The translations under genes were made by a program, and so were the position numbers. The notes below the pieces were generated by a model. That model was not told where the DNA came from and did not search any database. It saw only the letters and a list, made by a program, of their open reading frames with translations. Shown here one piece after another: positions 28,443-36,812 of a stretch of DNA of 41,535 nt. Source of the DNA: Xenorhabdus khoisanae (GTDB taxonomy: Bacteria > Pseudomonadota > Gammaproteobacteria > Enterobacterales > Enterobacteriaceae); contig NZ_LFCV01000066.1 in assembly GCF_001037465.1 (NCBI RefSeq), positions 1-41,535 of the forward strand, read 5' to 3'. Position 1 is the first letter of the stretch. Each line of letters begins with the position of its first letter.

Positions 28443-28801
28443 CAGGCAATCAGCGCGTCTAAATCATCGGGTTCGTCGCTTTCGACCGGATTTCGGCGGC
28501 GGGATACCGGATCAAAGCCCAGCAGTGACGACATTTTAATCATGATTTTTTCGGCATCCGCTTTCGCTTTCAATGACGGGTTACTGGTGGCTGCGCCGCG
28601 TGAGCCTTCGACCGCGAACCCGCGCACCTCAATATCGGCCACGGCTTTACGGTAAATCGCATAGTTGACGCAATACAGTTCTAAGTTGTTCCAGTCCGCC
28701 GGGCTGAGGTCGTCACGCTCGTTAAGGATTTTGGCTTTTGATTTCCATTGTTGCGCGGCGATATCATTTAAATACTCAGGGGGTTTGGGTGCTCTTGCCA
28801 T
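28442..28801 (-). CDS. Terminase small subunit (P27 family)
   Basis: A 119-aa DNA-recognition subunit of the terminase. MARAPKPPEYLNDIAAQQWK, then ERDDLSPADWNNLELYCVNYAIY, is the standard start of the P27 family, followed by a helical middle with SNPSLKAKADAEKIMIKMSSLLGFDPVSRRR. I start at 28801; a farther upstream ATG at 28852 adds residues not seen in the family. As the subunit that finds the packaging site, it decides whether the element packages its own or helper DNA. Confidence 0.88.
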   Translation of the reverse strand: MARAPKPPEYLNDIAAQQWKSKAKILNERDDLSPADWNNLELYCVNYAIYRKAVADIEVRGFAVEGSRGAATSNPSLKAKADAEKIMIKMSSLLGFDPVSRRRNPVESDEPDDLDALIA

Positions 28802-28936
28802 AACTTTATGTTTCCTATGAAGATTACTGCTATTGAAAAAAGTGCCGTGCATAAAAATTTGAGGACGCGGCGGTTCTTTTTAGCGGGGCGTTTGTCATTT
28901 TTAATCCCCCCACCTCGTTATCTCATTGCGTTATTA
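28802..28936. promoter_or_regulatory. HNH-terS gap with C/G tract, possible cos region
   Basis: A 135-bp gap inside an otherwise tightly packed operon. On the minus strand it contains CGAGGTGGGGGGATT (28902-28916). In HK97-like phages HNH, TerS and TerL act together at a cos site close to these genes, so this gap is one candidate for it. No cohesive-end sequence can be recognised by eye. Confidence 0.3.
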
Positions 28937-29368
28937 TCATTCAATCAACCAATCACGACGCCTTGCTGCCTCTGCTTCCAGTTCCCGATACTCACCATTC
29001 TTACGCCGCTGTTTGGTTGCCGGGTCTGTCTGCACGGTCTTACGGTTATGGCAGCCATGGCACAGGGCTTGATGATTGAAGTCAGGCCAAAACAGCACAT
29101 CACTGTCACCGTCTATCGGGATAATGTGGTCAACGATAGTTGCAGGTGTGTAGCTGTTCTGCTTGAGGCAATGCACACATAAGGGGTGAGCCTTGAGGTA
29201 TATCAATCGGTAGCGTCCCCATCGGTTACTGTAGCCTCGTTCGGTACGTGTGCCTCGCTGCTTATCCTGTTGGCGTCTGGCTTCCCGTTGATGCTCCACA
29301 CAGCGACCCGACTTTACCCGTTGCTTACATCCCGGATAGCTACAGCGCTTTAAAGGTTGCCACGGCAT
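28937..29368 (-). CDS. HNH endonuclease of the packaging module
   Basis: A 143-aa HNH nuclease. Zinc-binding cysteine pairs are at the N-terminus (CSYPGCKQRVKSGRC) and around the active site (CVHCLKQ and CHGCHNRKT). The HNH core reads VDHIIPIDGDSD ... FWPDFNHQALCHGCHN. In HK97-type systems such HNH proteins stimulate terminase cutting at cos. It overlaps the connector stop by one base and lies just before terS, the standard place. Confidence 0.9.
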   Translation of the reverse strand: MPWQPLKRCSYPGCKQRVKSGRCVEHQREARRQQDKQRGTRTERGYSNRWGRYRLIYLKAHPLCVHCLKQNSYTPATIVDHIIPIDGDSDVLFWPDFNHQALCHGCHNRKTVQTDPATKQRRKNGEYRELEAEAARRRDWLIE

Positions 29369-29670
29369 CAGAAGATCCCCACATCACGATAGACAGACCA
29401 CAGGGATTTAATGGTGAAAGGCACTTCTTTAAGCTCAATGTCTACCGCCATTGCCCGATTTTCATACAGCAAGCCGATATAGAGTAAGCAGCCTACTTTA
29501 ATTGCAGGGCTGAATATCAAGCCCTCTTCAAATCGCTTACCGATATGTTGCTGGCAGACTTCCAATGCAGCCTCGGCATAGCCCTTGAGCAGTTCATCTT
29601 CAAGTGTATTGCTTTCATCTATCCGGCAATGTTGTTTGATTTCATCAAGGCTGATTTCTGGCTGACTCAT
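29368..29670 (-). CDS. Head-tail connector protein (gp6-like)
   Basis: A 100-aa adaptor of the phage gp6-like head-tail connector family, which forms a ring under the portal. The start MSQPEISLDEIKQHCRID, the LKGYAEAALEVCQQHIGKRF helix and the C-terminal VPFTIKSLWSVYRDVG are typical. I start at 29670, which overlaps the portal stop by ATGA. In a satellite that borrows tails, this ring is the natural docking surface for the helper's tail. Confidence 0.85.
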   Translation of the reverse strand: MSQPEISLDEIKQHCRIDESNTLEDELLKGYAEAALEVCQQHIGKRFEEGLIFSPAIKVGCLLYIGLLYENRAMAVDIELKEVPFTIKSLWSVYRDVGIF

Positions 29671-30884
29671 TCCTTGCCCTCCGGTTGTTTCTTCACTTCT
29701 ACCGTCTGCTTCCATGCCTGACTGAATTCATCACCTCCTTCACGGGGTGATAATCCCTCACGTTCACGGGCTTCATTCGGGCACATCACCCCTGACTTAA
29801 TCGCCGTCTCATAACTCTGGAAGCGTTCTTTCGGATTGGCTCGCAGCAGGTCAGCCGTATCAAACTCGACTTGGTAACGAATGCCTCTTTTCGGTGATGC
29901 CATCAGTAAGGCCGATTTGATTTGTTGCTCAAAGTTGGCAAGCCACGGGCGCATGGTGATAGTCAGGAAAGCGCGTGATGCTTCACTAAAGTTGCTGTAG
30001 GTGCTGTTCGAATACTCTTGCAGAAAGATAGGGCTGACATTGAACATCCGGGCGATATCGTCAATGGTGAAACGACGGGAAGCCAGCCATTCCGCATCCT
30101 GATTACTCATGCCTAATTGCTGGTATTCCATCCCGCCTTCAAGGATCGGTGTTTTCCCTGCATTGCGAGCGCCCTTGTAACGTTCGAGGGCTTCCAGTGC
30201 CTTAGCGCCTTTCGTGCCATCTAACCAATCGGCGGATTTAATCACGCCCGCCGCCATCATCCCCTCTTTCATAATGCTTGCACCGTGGCGTTGTTGTGCC
30301 AGTCCCAAGCCCAATGTTTCACGGCAAATGGTGACAGGCGAACGCCCCAGAAAGCCGTCTTCGGTGGCATAACGCAAATGCAGCACTTCTTCTTGCAGGT
30401 AGGTTTTGACCTTGCCGCTATAAGGTTCAGTGATGGTATAAGCGAACCGGTGATCGGATAATCGTTGAGGGACAACCGCTGACGGCGGGTAAGGGTGTAA
30501 CGATTGTGGCTGTCCGTCGTTGCCCCAGATTATCACGGCATAAGCGTTGCCGTTCAGTAAACAATGGCGCATCAGCGTTCGCTTAAACTGAAACGGGGTC
30601 TGGCAGTCGTTCGGGCACTCATTGAGCAAATAATCCACCGGGTGATCGCTTAACCACTCGCGGGACTCTTTCCCGTGCTGGTGCTGAACCCGATAGAGAT
30701 AACAGGGCATGGTTGCCACCGCTTCACTAATCACCGTGACGGCATTCATCACGGCGGGTAAACCTTCGGCTGTCGAGGGTGAAACATGCTCGCCCGATTT
30801 GGTGTTAGATACGCCTGCCAGAGAAAGAAACTCATCAATGGTCATACTGCGAGTCTCAGGGTCTTTACGCTTAAACGGCCACAT
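29667..30884 (-). CDS. Phage portal protein (HK97 gp3 family)
   Basis: A 405-aa portal protein that forms the dodecameric DNA channel at one capsid vertex. Typical segments: MWPFKRKDPETRSMTIDEFL, VISEAVATMPCYLYR, HPVDYLLNECPND, MRHCLLNGNAYAVIIW, and the late FTIDDIARMFNVSPIFLQEY. The C-terminus has NPKERFQSYETAIKSGVMCPNEAREREGL-type segments, split over 30 residues. GAGGTGTAACC precedes the start, 2 bp after the protease stop. Confidence 0.92.
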   Translation of the reverse strand: MWPFKRKDPETRSMTIDEFLSLAGVSNTKSGEHVSPSTAEGLPAVMNAVTVISEAVATMPCYLYRVQHQHGKESREWLSDHPVDYLLNECPNDCQTPFQFKRTLMRHCLLNGNAYAVIIWGNDGQPQSLHPYPPSAVVPQRLSDHRFAYTITEPYSGKVKTYLQEEVLHLRYATEDGFLGRSPVTICRETLGLGLAQQRHGASIMKEGMMAAGVIKSADWLDGTKGAKALEALERYKGARNAGKTPILEGGMEYQQLGMSNQDAEWLASRRFTIDDIARMFNVSPIFLQEYSNSTYSNFSEASRAFLTITMRPWLANFEQQIKSALLMASPKRGIRYQVEFDTADLLRANPKERFQSYETAIKSGVMCPNEAREREGLSPREGGDEFSQAWKQTVEVKKQPEGKE

Positions 30885-30886
30885 GG

Positions 30887-31426
30887 TTACACCTCGGACA
30901 GTTGCAGCCAGTAGTGGCGCAAATTGCAGGGCTTAACTGCATTCAGCGAACGTTTGGCGATCTCCACGCCACTCTCAGGGTAGGCGGGCAGACTGGTGAT
31001 CGTGATTTCCCTCAACTCGGCTTCTAATACTGTCCTGATATAAGGCTCCTGACCAATGTCCCACTGATCCTTCAATGCCCTGAACCCAAAGGACATACCG
31101 GAAATATCACCCCGTTCAACCAGTGTCAGCACATCGCGCCCCAATTGGGTATCTGGCGGGGTTAACTCAAAACGTAATCCGGTGGCATCTTCACTTAATT
31201 GCAATGTGCCGGACGTGGTACGGCCTAACAGGTTCATGTGATCATGTTCATACAATGCCCTGACATCAGTATTTGCCGTCAAGCTGGTACTAAACGCATT
31301 CGGGGCGAACTGTTCGACAAATTCATCCCATAAGATTTGTGATCGGCTGTTCCACTTAATCACATAACCGGTCAGCTTCTTATCGCTGGCAGAAAGTGAT
31401 GCCGTTCTTAATTCAATATCATTCAT
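30887..31426 (-). CDS. HK97-family prohead protease
   Basis: A 179-aa serine protease that cleaves the capsid scaffold domain during maturation. The catalytic His lies in ALYEHDHMNLLGRT and the catalytic Ser in RGDISGMSFGFRALKD; the acidic third residue is probably in VLEAELREITITS. Start has GGAG about 10 bp upstream. Its substrate should be the N-terminal coiled-coil domain of the neighbouring capsid protein. Confidence 0.9.
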   Translation of the reverse strand: MNDIELRTASLSASDKKLTGYVIKWNSRSQILWDEFVEQFAPNAFSTSLTANTDVRALYEHDHMNLLGRTTSGTLQLSEDATGLRFELTPPDTQLGRDVLTLVERGDISGMSFGFRALKDQWDIGQEPYIRTVLEAELREITITSLPAYPESGVEIAKRSLNAVKPCNLRHYWLQLSEV

Positions 31427-31470
31427 TCGATGAACTCCAAGACGGAAAAGGGGCTTTTCGCCCCTCTCAC

Positions 31471-32622
31471 TTATTTACTGGTTGCTTTGATTTCCAGTAC
31501 CTTGATGGCGTTGGAGTCCACCAGCCCACCACCTAAATATTTATCGGTATGTACCTTATAAAATCCCGGTTCGGTGATATTGTCAGGACGGGTACGGGTG
31601 CCTGTTTGATGGTCAACAATGAAATAACCGCGCTTGAAGTCACCCAGACCGATGATGTTATCGGGCATAAATTCGAGGTAATGAACAGGCAAGCCCAGCA
31701 ACATATCAGGATCACCGGCTTGCAAACGCTCACGCCAGATATAATCTCCGTTACCATTTTTCAGCTTCTGCACCTGCGCAGCAGTGGTTGAGTTCATCAC
31801 CCAGACCGCGTTTTTTCGGTATTTGTTCTTGAGCAGGAATTTAAGGTCAATCAGGCTGTCAGCTTCAAGTTTGGTCGCTTCCAGCTTTTGCAGCGTACCG
31901 AATGCACGTACCTTGTCGGCTTGGGTATCGCGGGAGTAAGACAAGAAGCCTTTCGCTTTTTTACTGCCGTCACCGCTCACAAGATCCGTTTCTTCGGTAT
32001 CCACGAACGTATCGGCAATCTCAGATGTCAGCCAGCCCAAGATATCCACATCGCTAAAATCGATAATTTCTTGGGTAGTCTTGGGGTAGGCGTAGATGGG
32101 GAACAGCTTGATGCTGACCTCTTCCATTTTTGGCGTAGCAGTCTCACTACGCGCCTTGCCTTCTTCTCCGTGGGCTACCGCTGCACCACCGACTGAAACA
32201 AGCTGTTTATACTCGTTGCTGCGAGTGGTTTTAATCGTACAGATTTGACGCATGACCGACTCATCAGCCAATTGCTGCATGATCTGCTTGTTCAACTCAG
32301 GGATAACGGTATAGCCACCGTCTGCCGGAACACCTGTAGACAAGGAACGCGCTTCTCCGGTCAGAATGTAATTGCGCAGCTCGTCATTGCTGAGTTTTTC
32401 ACTGGTCGGCTGAGTCTTCGCCTGATTGCGTTCTTCATCAGACAATGCCTCATAACGGGCAATTTCAGAGTTGAGCGCATCAGACTGAGTGCGCAGCTCG
32501 TCAAATTGTTTGGCTTCCTCAGCATTCAGCGAACGCTTTTCGTCTTCGGCTTTGGTGAGCAGTGAGCGCATTTGCTGGGTTAAATCGGCTTTTTGCTGAC
32601 GTAATTCAATTAATTTCTTCAT
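31471..32622 (-). CDS. Major capsid protein (HK97 fold)
   Basis: A 383-aa HK97-type capsid protein. Residues 1 to about 85 are a charged coiled coil (MKKLIELRQQKADLTQQM...), the delta scaffold domain that the protease removes. The shell part begins near STGVPADGGYTVIPELNKQI. Further family segments are AYPKTTQEIIDFSDVDILGW and AVWVMNSTTAAQVQKLKNG. AGAGGCATC precedes the start. It is the first gene of the head operon, whose order here (capsid, protease, portal, connector, HNH, TerS, TerL) is a rotation of the usual phage order. Confidence 0.93.
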   Translation of the reverse strand: MKKLIELRQQKADLTQQMRSLLTKAEDEKRSLNAEEAKQFDELRTQSDALNSEIARYEALSDEERNQAKTQPTSEKLSNDELRNYILTGEARSLSTGVPADGGYTVIPELNKQIMQQLADESVMRQICTIKTTRSNEYKQLVSVGGAAVAHGEEGKARSETATPKMEEVSIKLFPIYAYPKTTQEIIDFSDVDILGWLTSEIADTFVDTEETDLVSGDGSKKAKGFLSYSRDTQADKVRAFGTLQKLEATKLEADSLIDLKFLLKNKYRKNAVWVMNSTTAAQVQKLKNGNGDYIWRERLQAGDPDMLLGLPVHYLEFMPDNIIGLGDFKRGYFIVDHQTGTRTRPDNITEPGFYKVHTDKYLGGGLVDSNAIKVLEIKATSK

Positions 32623-32784
32623 GATGCCTCTGCATGTAGGTTAAAGGTTCGCTGTCATGCAGGTTGGGGGAAGCGGTAGCGGGTTGCACTACCGCCTTTG
32701 AGGACATGCTACAGAGCAATTGAAATCAAGATGAGCCTACATGTATCAGCAATGACTATTTAACACCATGAAAAATGAATAAAA
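32623..32784 (-). promoter_or_regulatory. Leader of the head operon
   Basis: A 162-bp stretch between the early-region terminator and the capsid gene; it should contain the late promoter. It has the inverted repeat gcggtag/ctaccgc (32673-32679, 32689-32695) and a wider pair catgtagg (32633-32640) and cctacatg (32736-32743). These may be operator or leader structures; no sigma70 promoter is obvious. Confidence 0.4.
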
Positions 32785-32805
32785 AGACCTCAAAATAAGA
32801 GGTCT
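32777..32805 (-). terminator. Rho-independent terminator ending the early region
   Basis: On the minus strand AGACCTC (32805-32799) and GAGGTCT (32791-32785) form a 7-bp stem with a 7-nt loop, followed by TTTTTATT. This is a standard terminator. It lies about 47 bp after the stop of the 86-aa gene and separates replication-side genes from the head operon. Confidence 0.8.
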
Positions 32806-32851
32806 AAACAGGCGGAAACATGAGGACAGGATATTTACAAATCTTTACTAT

Positions 32852-33112
32852 TTATTTTTCACTCATAAAATCAGGTGTATCACTCATGTTTTCCCTGAAT
32901 TCCTTTAACTGCTCAATTAAAACATCTAATTGCTCCTTATTGGTTGCCAGTATTTCCTCAGAAAATGTGTGGCGCAAACTCCCGCCTGTATCCTGAAAGA
33001 AAAAAGCGTGATTGTTTACCAACTGACGATAGTCAGCTGTATGCAGATCATCAAGCTGTGTAATGCCGTGATAATCATAATGTTCAATAATATCTTGTTG
33101 GGTAATTGGCAT
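32852..33112 (-). CDS. Unknown 86-aa acidic protein
   Basis: Not recognised. It begins MPITQQDIIEHYDYHGIT, with a strong AGGAG ribosome site, and is acidic and mostly helical; the middle has HAFFFQDTGGSLRHTF. No membrane segment, signal or metal motif. It forms a two-gene unit with the 77-aa gene 18 bp upstream, between the candidate origin and the terminator. That spot often carries accessory or helper-interference genes in satellites, but nothing in the sequence shows this function. Confidence 0.6.
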   Translation of the reverse strand: MPITQQDIIEHYDYHGITQLDDLHTADYRQLVNNHAFFFQDTGGSLRHTFSEEILATNKEQLDVLIEQLKEFRENMSDTPDFMSEK

Positions 33113-33130
33113 AATTTGCTCCTCGTATCA

Positions 33131-33364
33131 TTATTCTGCTTCTTTAGATATTGTAACTTGGAATGTTTCTAAAGCCTCCGCTATTCCGCGAATGTTCATA
33201 GCTAACTCATCTCGTGCTGCTGTCTTCATAAATGCGGCTATAAGCTCTGGGTGCTGTTTGGCATACCCTTCACCGAACAAGGTATCTATTTCTTTGACTG
33301 CTCTTTCCATCCAGTACGCCGCTGAATTAGCCGCCTGTCTTTCAATCGTTGTTGCATCTATCAT
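33131..33364 (-). CDS. Unknown 77-aa helical protein
   Basis: Not recognised. I start at 33364 (MIDATTIERQAANSAAYWME), 10 bp after GGAG; the open frame extends to 33442, but those residues run through iterons and do not look like a protein. It is predicted mostly helical (AAYWMERAVKEIDTLFGEGY, ELAMNIRGIAEALETF). The wording resembles small phage proteins near replication genes that carry a YAKxHPELxAAF segment, whose role is not known to me. It lies downstream of the iteron region and upstream of the 86-aa gene. Confidence 0.6.
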   Translation of the reverse strand: MIDATTIERQAANSAAYWMERAVKEIDTLFGEGYAKQHPELIAAFMKTAARDELAMNIRGIAEALETFQVTISKEAE

Positions 33365-33401
33365 AACGTTCTCCATTTTTGTATATATACAGTGAAAAGT
33401 T

Positions 33402-33776
33402 ACCGACAACACCGACAAACCGACAATTTCAAAAATTATCATTTATAATCAAATCTATACGATGTTAAATCGTTGTCGGTTAATTGTCGCTCAATTTTTT
33501 GATATTTCAAAATTCATACAATTATTTCTATCTTTCAATAAGATATATGTTTAGTCCTATTGTCGGTTTTCGACAACGCCGTTAATAAAATCTTTCCCTG
33601 CATACCTGATCCCTTTTGCCTGCCAAGAAAAGAAAGTTTTTCTTCTGGCAGGGATTTGTTTTTAGTTCGACAATGAAAACGACAAACCGACAACATACCG
33701 ACAAACATTTAACATTTTATTGTATTGATTTATAAGGTATTTATATAACTATTGTCGATTTGTCGGTGTTGTCGGT
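33402..33776. repeat. Iteron array, candidate replication origin
   Basis: The 8-mer ACCGACAA/TTGTCGGT occurs nine times in 375 bp: as ACCGACAA at 33402, 33411, 33419, 33686 and 33697, and as TTGTCGGT at 33473, 33560, 33760 and 33769. Partial CGACAA/TTGTCG copies lie at 33484, 33571, 33668, 33680 and 33752. The two outer clusters point toward each other around an AT-rich centre. The array begins just after the primase stop. P4 alpha protein binds iterons at its origin, so this is very likely the satellite origin or its regulator. Confidence 0.75.
33619..33652. other. Hairpin inside the iteron region
   Basis: CCTGCC-AAGAAAA and TTTTCTT-CT-GGCAGG pair as a 13-bp stem with a 2-nt bulge. Rightward it is followed by GATTTGTTTTT, so it could terminate plus-strand transcription. 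It sits in the middle of the iteron array and may instead be an origin element. Confidence 0.5.
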
Positions 33777-33799
33777 TAGTTTTACGTGTATGAGAAAAT

Positions 33800-36511
33800 T
33801 TATTCTTCTATCTCATCAGTAGAATACATCACGACATAATACTTACGGGGTGAGCCGTTATGTTTCATGCCTTGCACCTTAAAGCCCCCATTTGCCGCCT
33901 TTTTCAGCATGCCCGACTCTGCCAGAACACGCGCAAACATCTTTGGCTCAAACCCTTCTGATACCTCTGCCTCAAACACATCGGGGAACGTGTAAAAATG
34001 AATAATTCCACCCTTGTTGGGTATATCGCTGGTATCTTTCCGATAGCCTGCCAGATTAGAAATATTGGCATGATCATAGGTGTACGGTTCCGGTGCATAC
34101 CGATTCAACCCGAAGCGATCTAAAAATGCCTCAGTCTGTTCCCGAACTTGTTGGTGTTCCTTATTGGTAGTACCAAATTCAGTCACCCACGCATTAAAGC
34201 AGTGCTGTATAGCGTCCCGGCTTTCCTGTTCTGTCCATCCGGTAAGGTGTGTTGCTGCGATAAGTGCCCCCTCTAAGATGGCGAACCGTTCAGACACACG
34301 GGGAAGTTGCGCACCAGCCCCTTTGGGGATCAATCCATTCCATCGGGTTTTGGCCTCCTCAATAGTGTTTCTGGTCGCTTTTTGATGCTGAGTCAGATAC
34401 TCACACCATACCCGCCCAATAGCCCCGTGATTGTCGGCAATGGCTTTTTCGATTGCCTTAGCGTGCTCTCTGGCATCCTGACAACCATGAAAGACGGTCG
34501 GGCTACCAAACGGGATATTCAGTAACCGGACAAGCTGACCCGCTTTCAGGCGCTTACCTTCACTTCTGACAAAGGTATCAAGATCGACCTCACCTGTACT
34601 GATAGCAATAGTTTTAAATTGAAGAATGTCACGGTTGCCGCCATTTTTTGCCCCTTGTAGCTTTCCCTTGCCGTTAAACAGCGCATAAGACGCATTCGCC
34701 ACATCTTTAACCGACGAACCTTGTCCAACCTCATCAAGCGGTAAAAGATTGTTGTTATGGGCGGCTGCTTCGTTAATCAACCCTAATGTTGTTGCAAACC
34801 ACGTCAAACGCATGGCTGACGGCTCACCGAACACACTACACCCCACGCTTTGCGCCGTGGTTTTCCCTGCGGTGCTCTGGTCGTAGAAGTGAACACCAAA
34901 GCCATCATCACGCAGTAAACCAATAACAGGGGAAGCCAATGCGGAAGCAATGGACAGCATCATAAACGGATTGCCTTTGGCTAGTTTTGCCACAGAATCA
35001 CGCCAGCTTTCAGGGGTTCCTGACACGGTATACCCTCGTATTGATGACGTTCTGCCACAAAAGATAACCGATTTTTCTGGATTGCCGATAACTTCACCTG
35101 TCGGAAAGATATAAGCCCCATGCTGCCAGCCTGTCGAATGGGTGATATGCCAGTCAGTCTTTTTAGCGCAACGTTGCAACCAGTCCGCCAGAATGCCACG
35201 TAAAAAGGGTTTAGTGGCAATATTCAGCCCTGCCGCTTTGAGTTGCCGCCAGCCTTCACGCTCACCAATATCACCTGTTCTCACCGCCTCAGTGTACGTT
35301 GTGCCGTCTTCCTCCCATTGGATAATAAGATAAAATTCAATATCATCACGACCTCGCCCGATCACCTGCATGGCATCACTGAGCCATTGCTCATGGTTGA
35401 TGACTTCGCCACTCTCTTTGTCTACCTTTGGAGTCACGTAGTAAATCCCATTTTTGCGTGAATCAATAAATGGCTTTAACGGATCACGCTCTTTCGCCCG
35501 GTGTTCGTCCAGATTGATAACTACAGATTTTGCTACTGACATGTTCTCACCTACCTGATATAACCCTTCATTAAACGCCCGCTTTGCTGCCTCAATGCCG
35601 TTCTGCTGGCGATAATCGTCCCAGTCGGCTTTGTGTTCTGTGGGCGGTAACGTGACCCACCCGTTGATCGCTTTGGCGGTTTTCTCGGCTGCAATCTTGC
35701 CGACGTTCTTCTTGGGCTTGCCTTTGTCGTCCAGTTCGCCCGGTGTGTGCCAGTCGTTATCCGCCGCCAGAATGATTTTCGCTGTTGGCCACCGTTCTCT
35801 CACCAGCCCGGCAACGGTCGATAAATTACCTTCATCCAGCGCAGCCAGTACTAAGCCCTCATGCAATTGACTGACCGTTAAGGCCGTTGCATATCCCTCG
35901 GCAATGATGAAAGTATCTGGTGTTCCGGTGATGGGGGATAAGGGGATAAAACTCCCCTTTTTCTGAGTGCCAGAGACAAGGCGTTTTTCACCCGTCGGTT
36001 TAATGACCTGAGCACCAGTTATCACGCTGTCCAGTGCCTGAGTGACCAGCACCAAAGAGCCATCTTTCAGTAATTGCTGATCGGGGCATGGTAGCCCCTT
36101 GTTAGTCAGATAGTCGGATTGCCCGGCAGTGGCCTGAGCTAATAACTTGTTCACTTTTTCAGCTATCGGTTGAGCCTCTGATTTCGGAGCCTCCTTTCTG
36201 GCGGGCTTGGGTTCGGGTAAAGGTAACAGCAGCGCATCAGAAACAGCTTTCACGGCCTCAGTGATCGTGATTCCCTTAGCCCTCACCAACAAATCAAAAC
36301 CATCACCATACTGCGGGTTATCACACTGGCGGCAATGCCAGTTACCGTCTCCGTGGTCGTCGATGAAGTGAAAGCGGTCAGTGCCCCCGCATATCGGGCA
36401 AGCACCATGCTTACCCTTCGCCGGAACATCCACCCCACAGGCCGCCAACAATCCGTACCACTGATCTTGCGCCGCCGTTTTCACTGACCGGATATCAATA
36501 TGGCTTACCAT
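33800..36511 (-). CDS. P4 alpha-like primase with Toprim and DUF927 helicase domains
   Basis: A 903-aa replication protein. The N-terminal zinc finger has Cys38, Cys41, Cys60 and Cys63 (ACPICGGTDRF, NWHCRQC). The Toprim-like primase core shows IIAEGYATALTVSQL and KIILAADND, as in P4 alpha. From about residue 340 a DUF927 ATPase/helicase domain follows, with the Walker A-like YDQSTAGKTTAQS. A C-terminal region ends in HNGSPRKYYVVMYSTDEIEE. Start overlaps the 101-aa gene by 7 bp. It should prime and unwind DNA at the adjacent iteron array, giving the satellite autonomous replication. Confidence 0.92.
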   Translation of the reverse strand: MVSHIDIRSVKTAAQDQWYGLLAACGVDVPAKGKHGACPICGGTDRFHFIDDHGDGNWHCRQCDNPQYGDGFDLLVRAKGITITEAVKAVSDALLLPLPEPKPARKEAPKSEAQPIAEKVNKLLAQATAGQSDYLTNKGLPCPDQQLLKDGSLVLVTQALDSVITGAQVIKPTGEKRLVSGTQKKGSFIPLSPITGTPDTFIIAEGYATALTVSQLHEGLVLAALDEGNLSTVAGLVRERWPTAKIILAADNDWHTPGELDDKGKPKKNVGKIAAEKTAKAINGWVTLPPTEHKADWDDYRQQNGIEAAKRAFNEGLYQVGENMSVAKSVVINLDEHRAKERDPLKPFIDSRKNGIYYVTPKVDKESGEVINHEQWLSDAMQVIGRGRDDIEFYLIIQWEEDGTTYTEAVRTGDIGEREGWRQLKAAGLNIATKPFLRGILADWLQRCAKKTDWHITHSTGWQHGAYIFPTGEVIGNPEKSVIFCGRTSSIRGYTVSGTPESWRDSVAKLAKGNPFMMLSIASALASPVIGLLRDDGFGVHFYDQSTAGKTTAQSVGCSVFGEPSAMRLTWFATTLGLINEAAAHNNNLLPLDEVGQGSSVKDVANASYALFNGKGKLQGAKNGGNRDILQFKTIAISTGEVDLDTFVRSEGKRLKAGQLVRLLNIPFGSPTVFHGCQDAREHAKAIEKAIADNHGAIGRVWCEYLTQHQKATRNTIEEAKTRWNGLIPKGAGAQLPRVSERFAILEGALIAATHLTGWTEQESRDAIQHCFNAWVTEFGTTNKEHQQVREQTEAFLDRFGLNRYAPEPYTYDHANISNLAGYRKDTSDIPNKGGIIHFYTFPDVFEAEVSEGFEPKMFARVLAESGMLKKAANGGFKVQGMKHNGSPRKYYVVMYSTDEIEE

Positions 36512-36810
36512 TTTGGGAATCCCTCACGGTGATGGATTTCAAAATCCGCATGCTGTGCTGTGTCGTTCAGGGCCTCGGCGATCCTCGGTAAATACATCAG
36601 GGCTTCACCGATGCGGCGTAAATCGTCCCTTGCTTGACAATCAGCATAGTTTTCGTTGTCTGCTGACCAGAAAGCCAGTTCGCCCATTGCAGACATCGCC
36701 GCCATCACTGCACTGTGCGCACCGTCTGAATGCTTGCGTAAGTCTTTTAGCTCCTTAGTGTCCATGGTGCTAAAGTTGTTGCGTACCAAGTGGTTATAGA
36801 TATCAGACAT
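36505..36810 (-). CDS. Unknown 101-aa phage/satellite protein
   Basis: Not recognised to function. It begins MSDIYNHLVRNNFSTMDTKE and is mostly helical, with a charged N-terminus and HADFEIHHREGFPKW at the end. Similar short proteins are common just before P4-type primases in enterobacterial prophages. It begins 2 bp after the stop of the DUF4222-like gene and overlaps the primase start by 7 bp, so all are translated from one message. Confidence 0.65.
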   Translation of the reverse strand: MSDIYNHLVRNNFSTMDTKELKDLRKHSDGAHSAVMAAMSAMGELAFWSADNENYADCQARDDLRRIGEALMYLPRIAEALNDTAQHADFEIHHREGFPKW

Positions 36811-36812
36811 AA

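Noticed and set aside
30930-32540. A shared 14-mer (gcattcagcgaacg) in the protease 3' end and the capsid 5' end
   Set aside because: Both encode K-R-S-L-N-A in similar contexts; too short to argue duplication or recombination.
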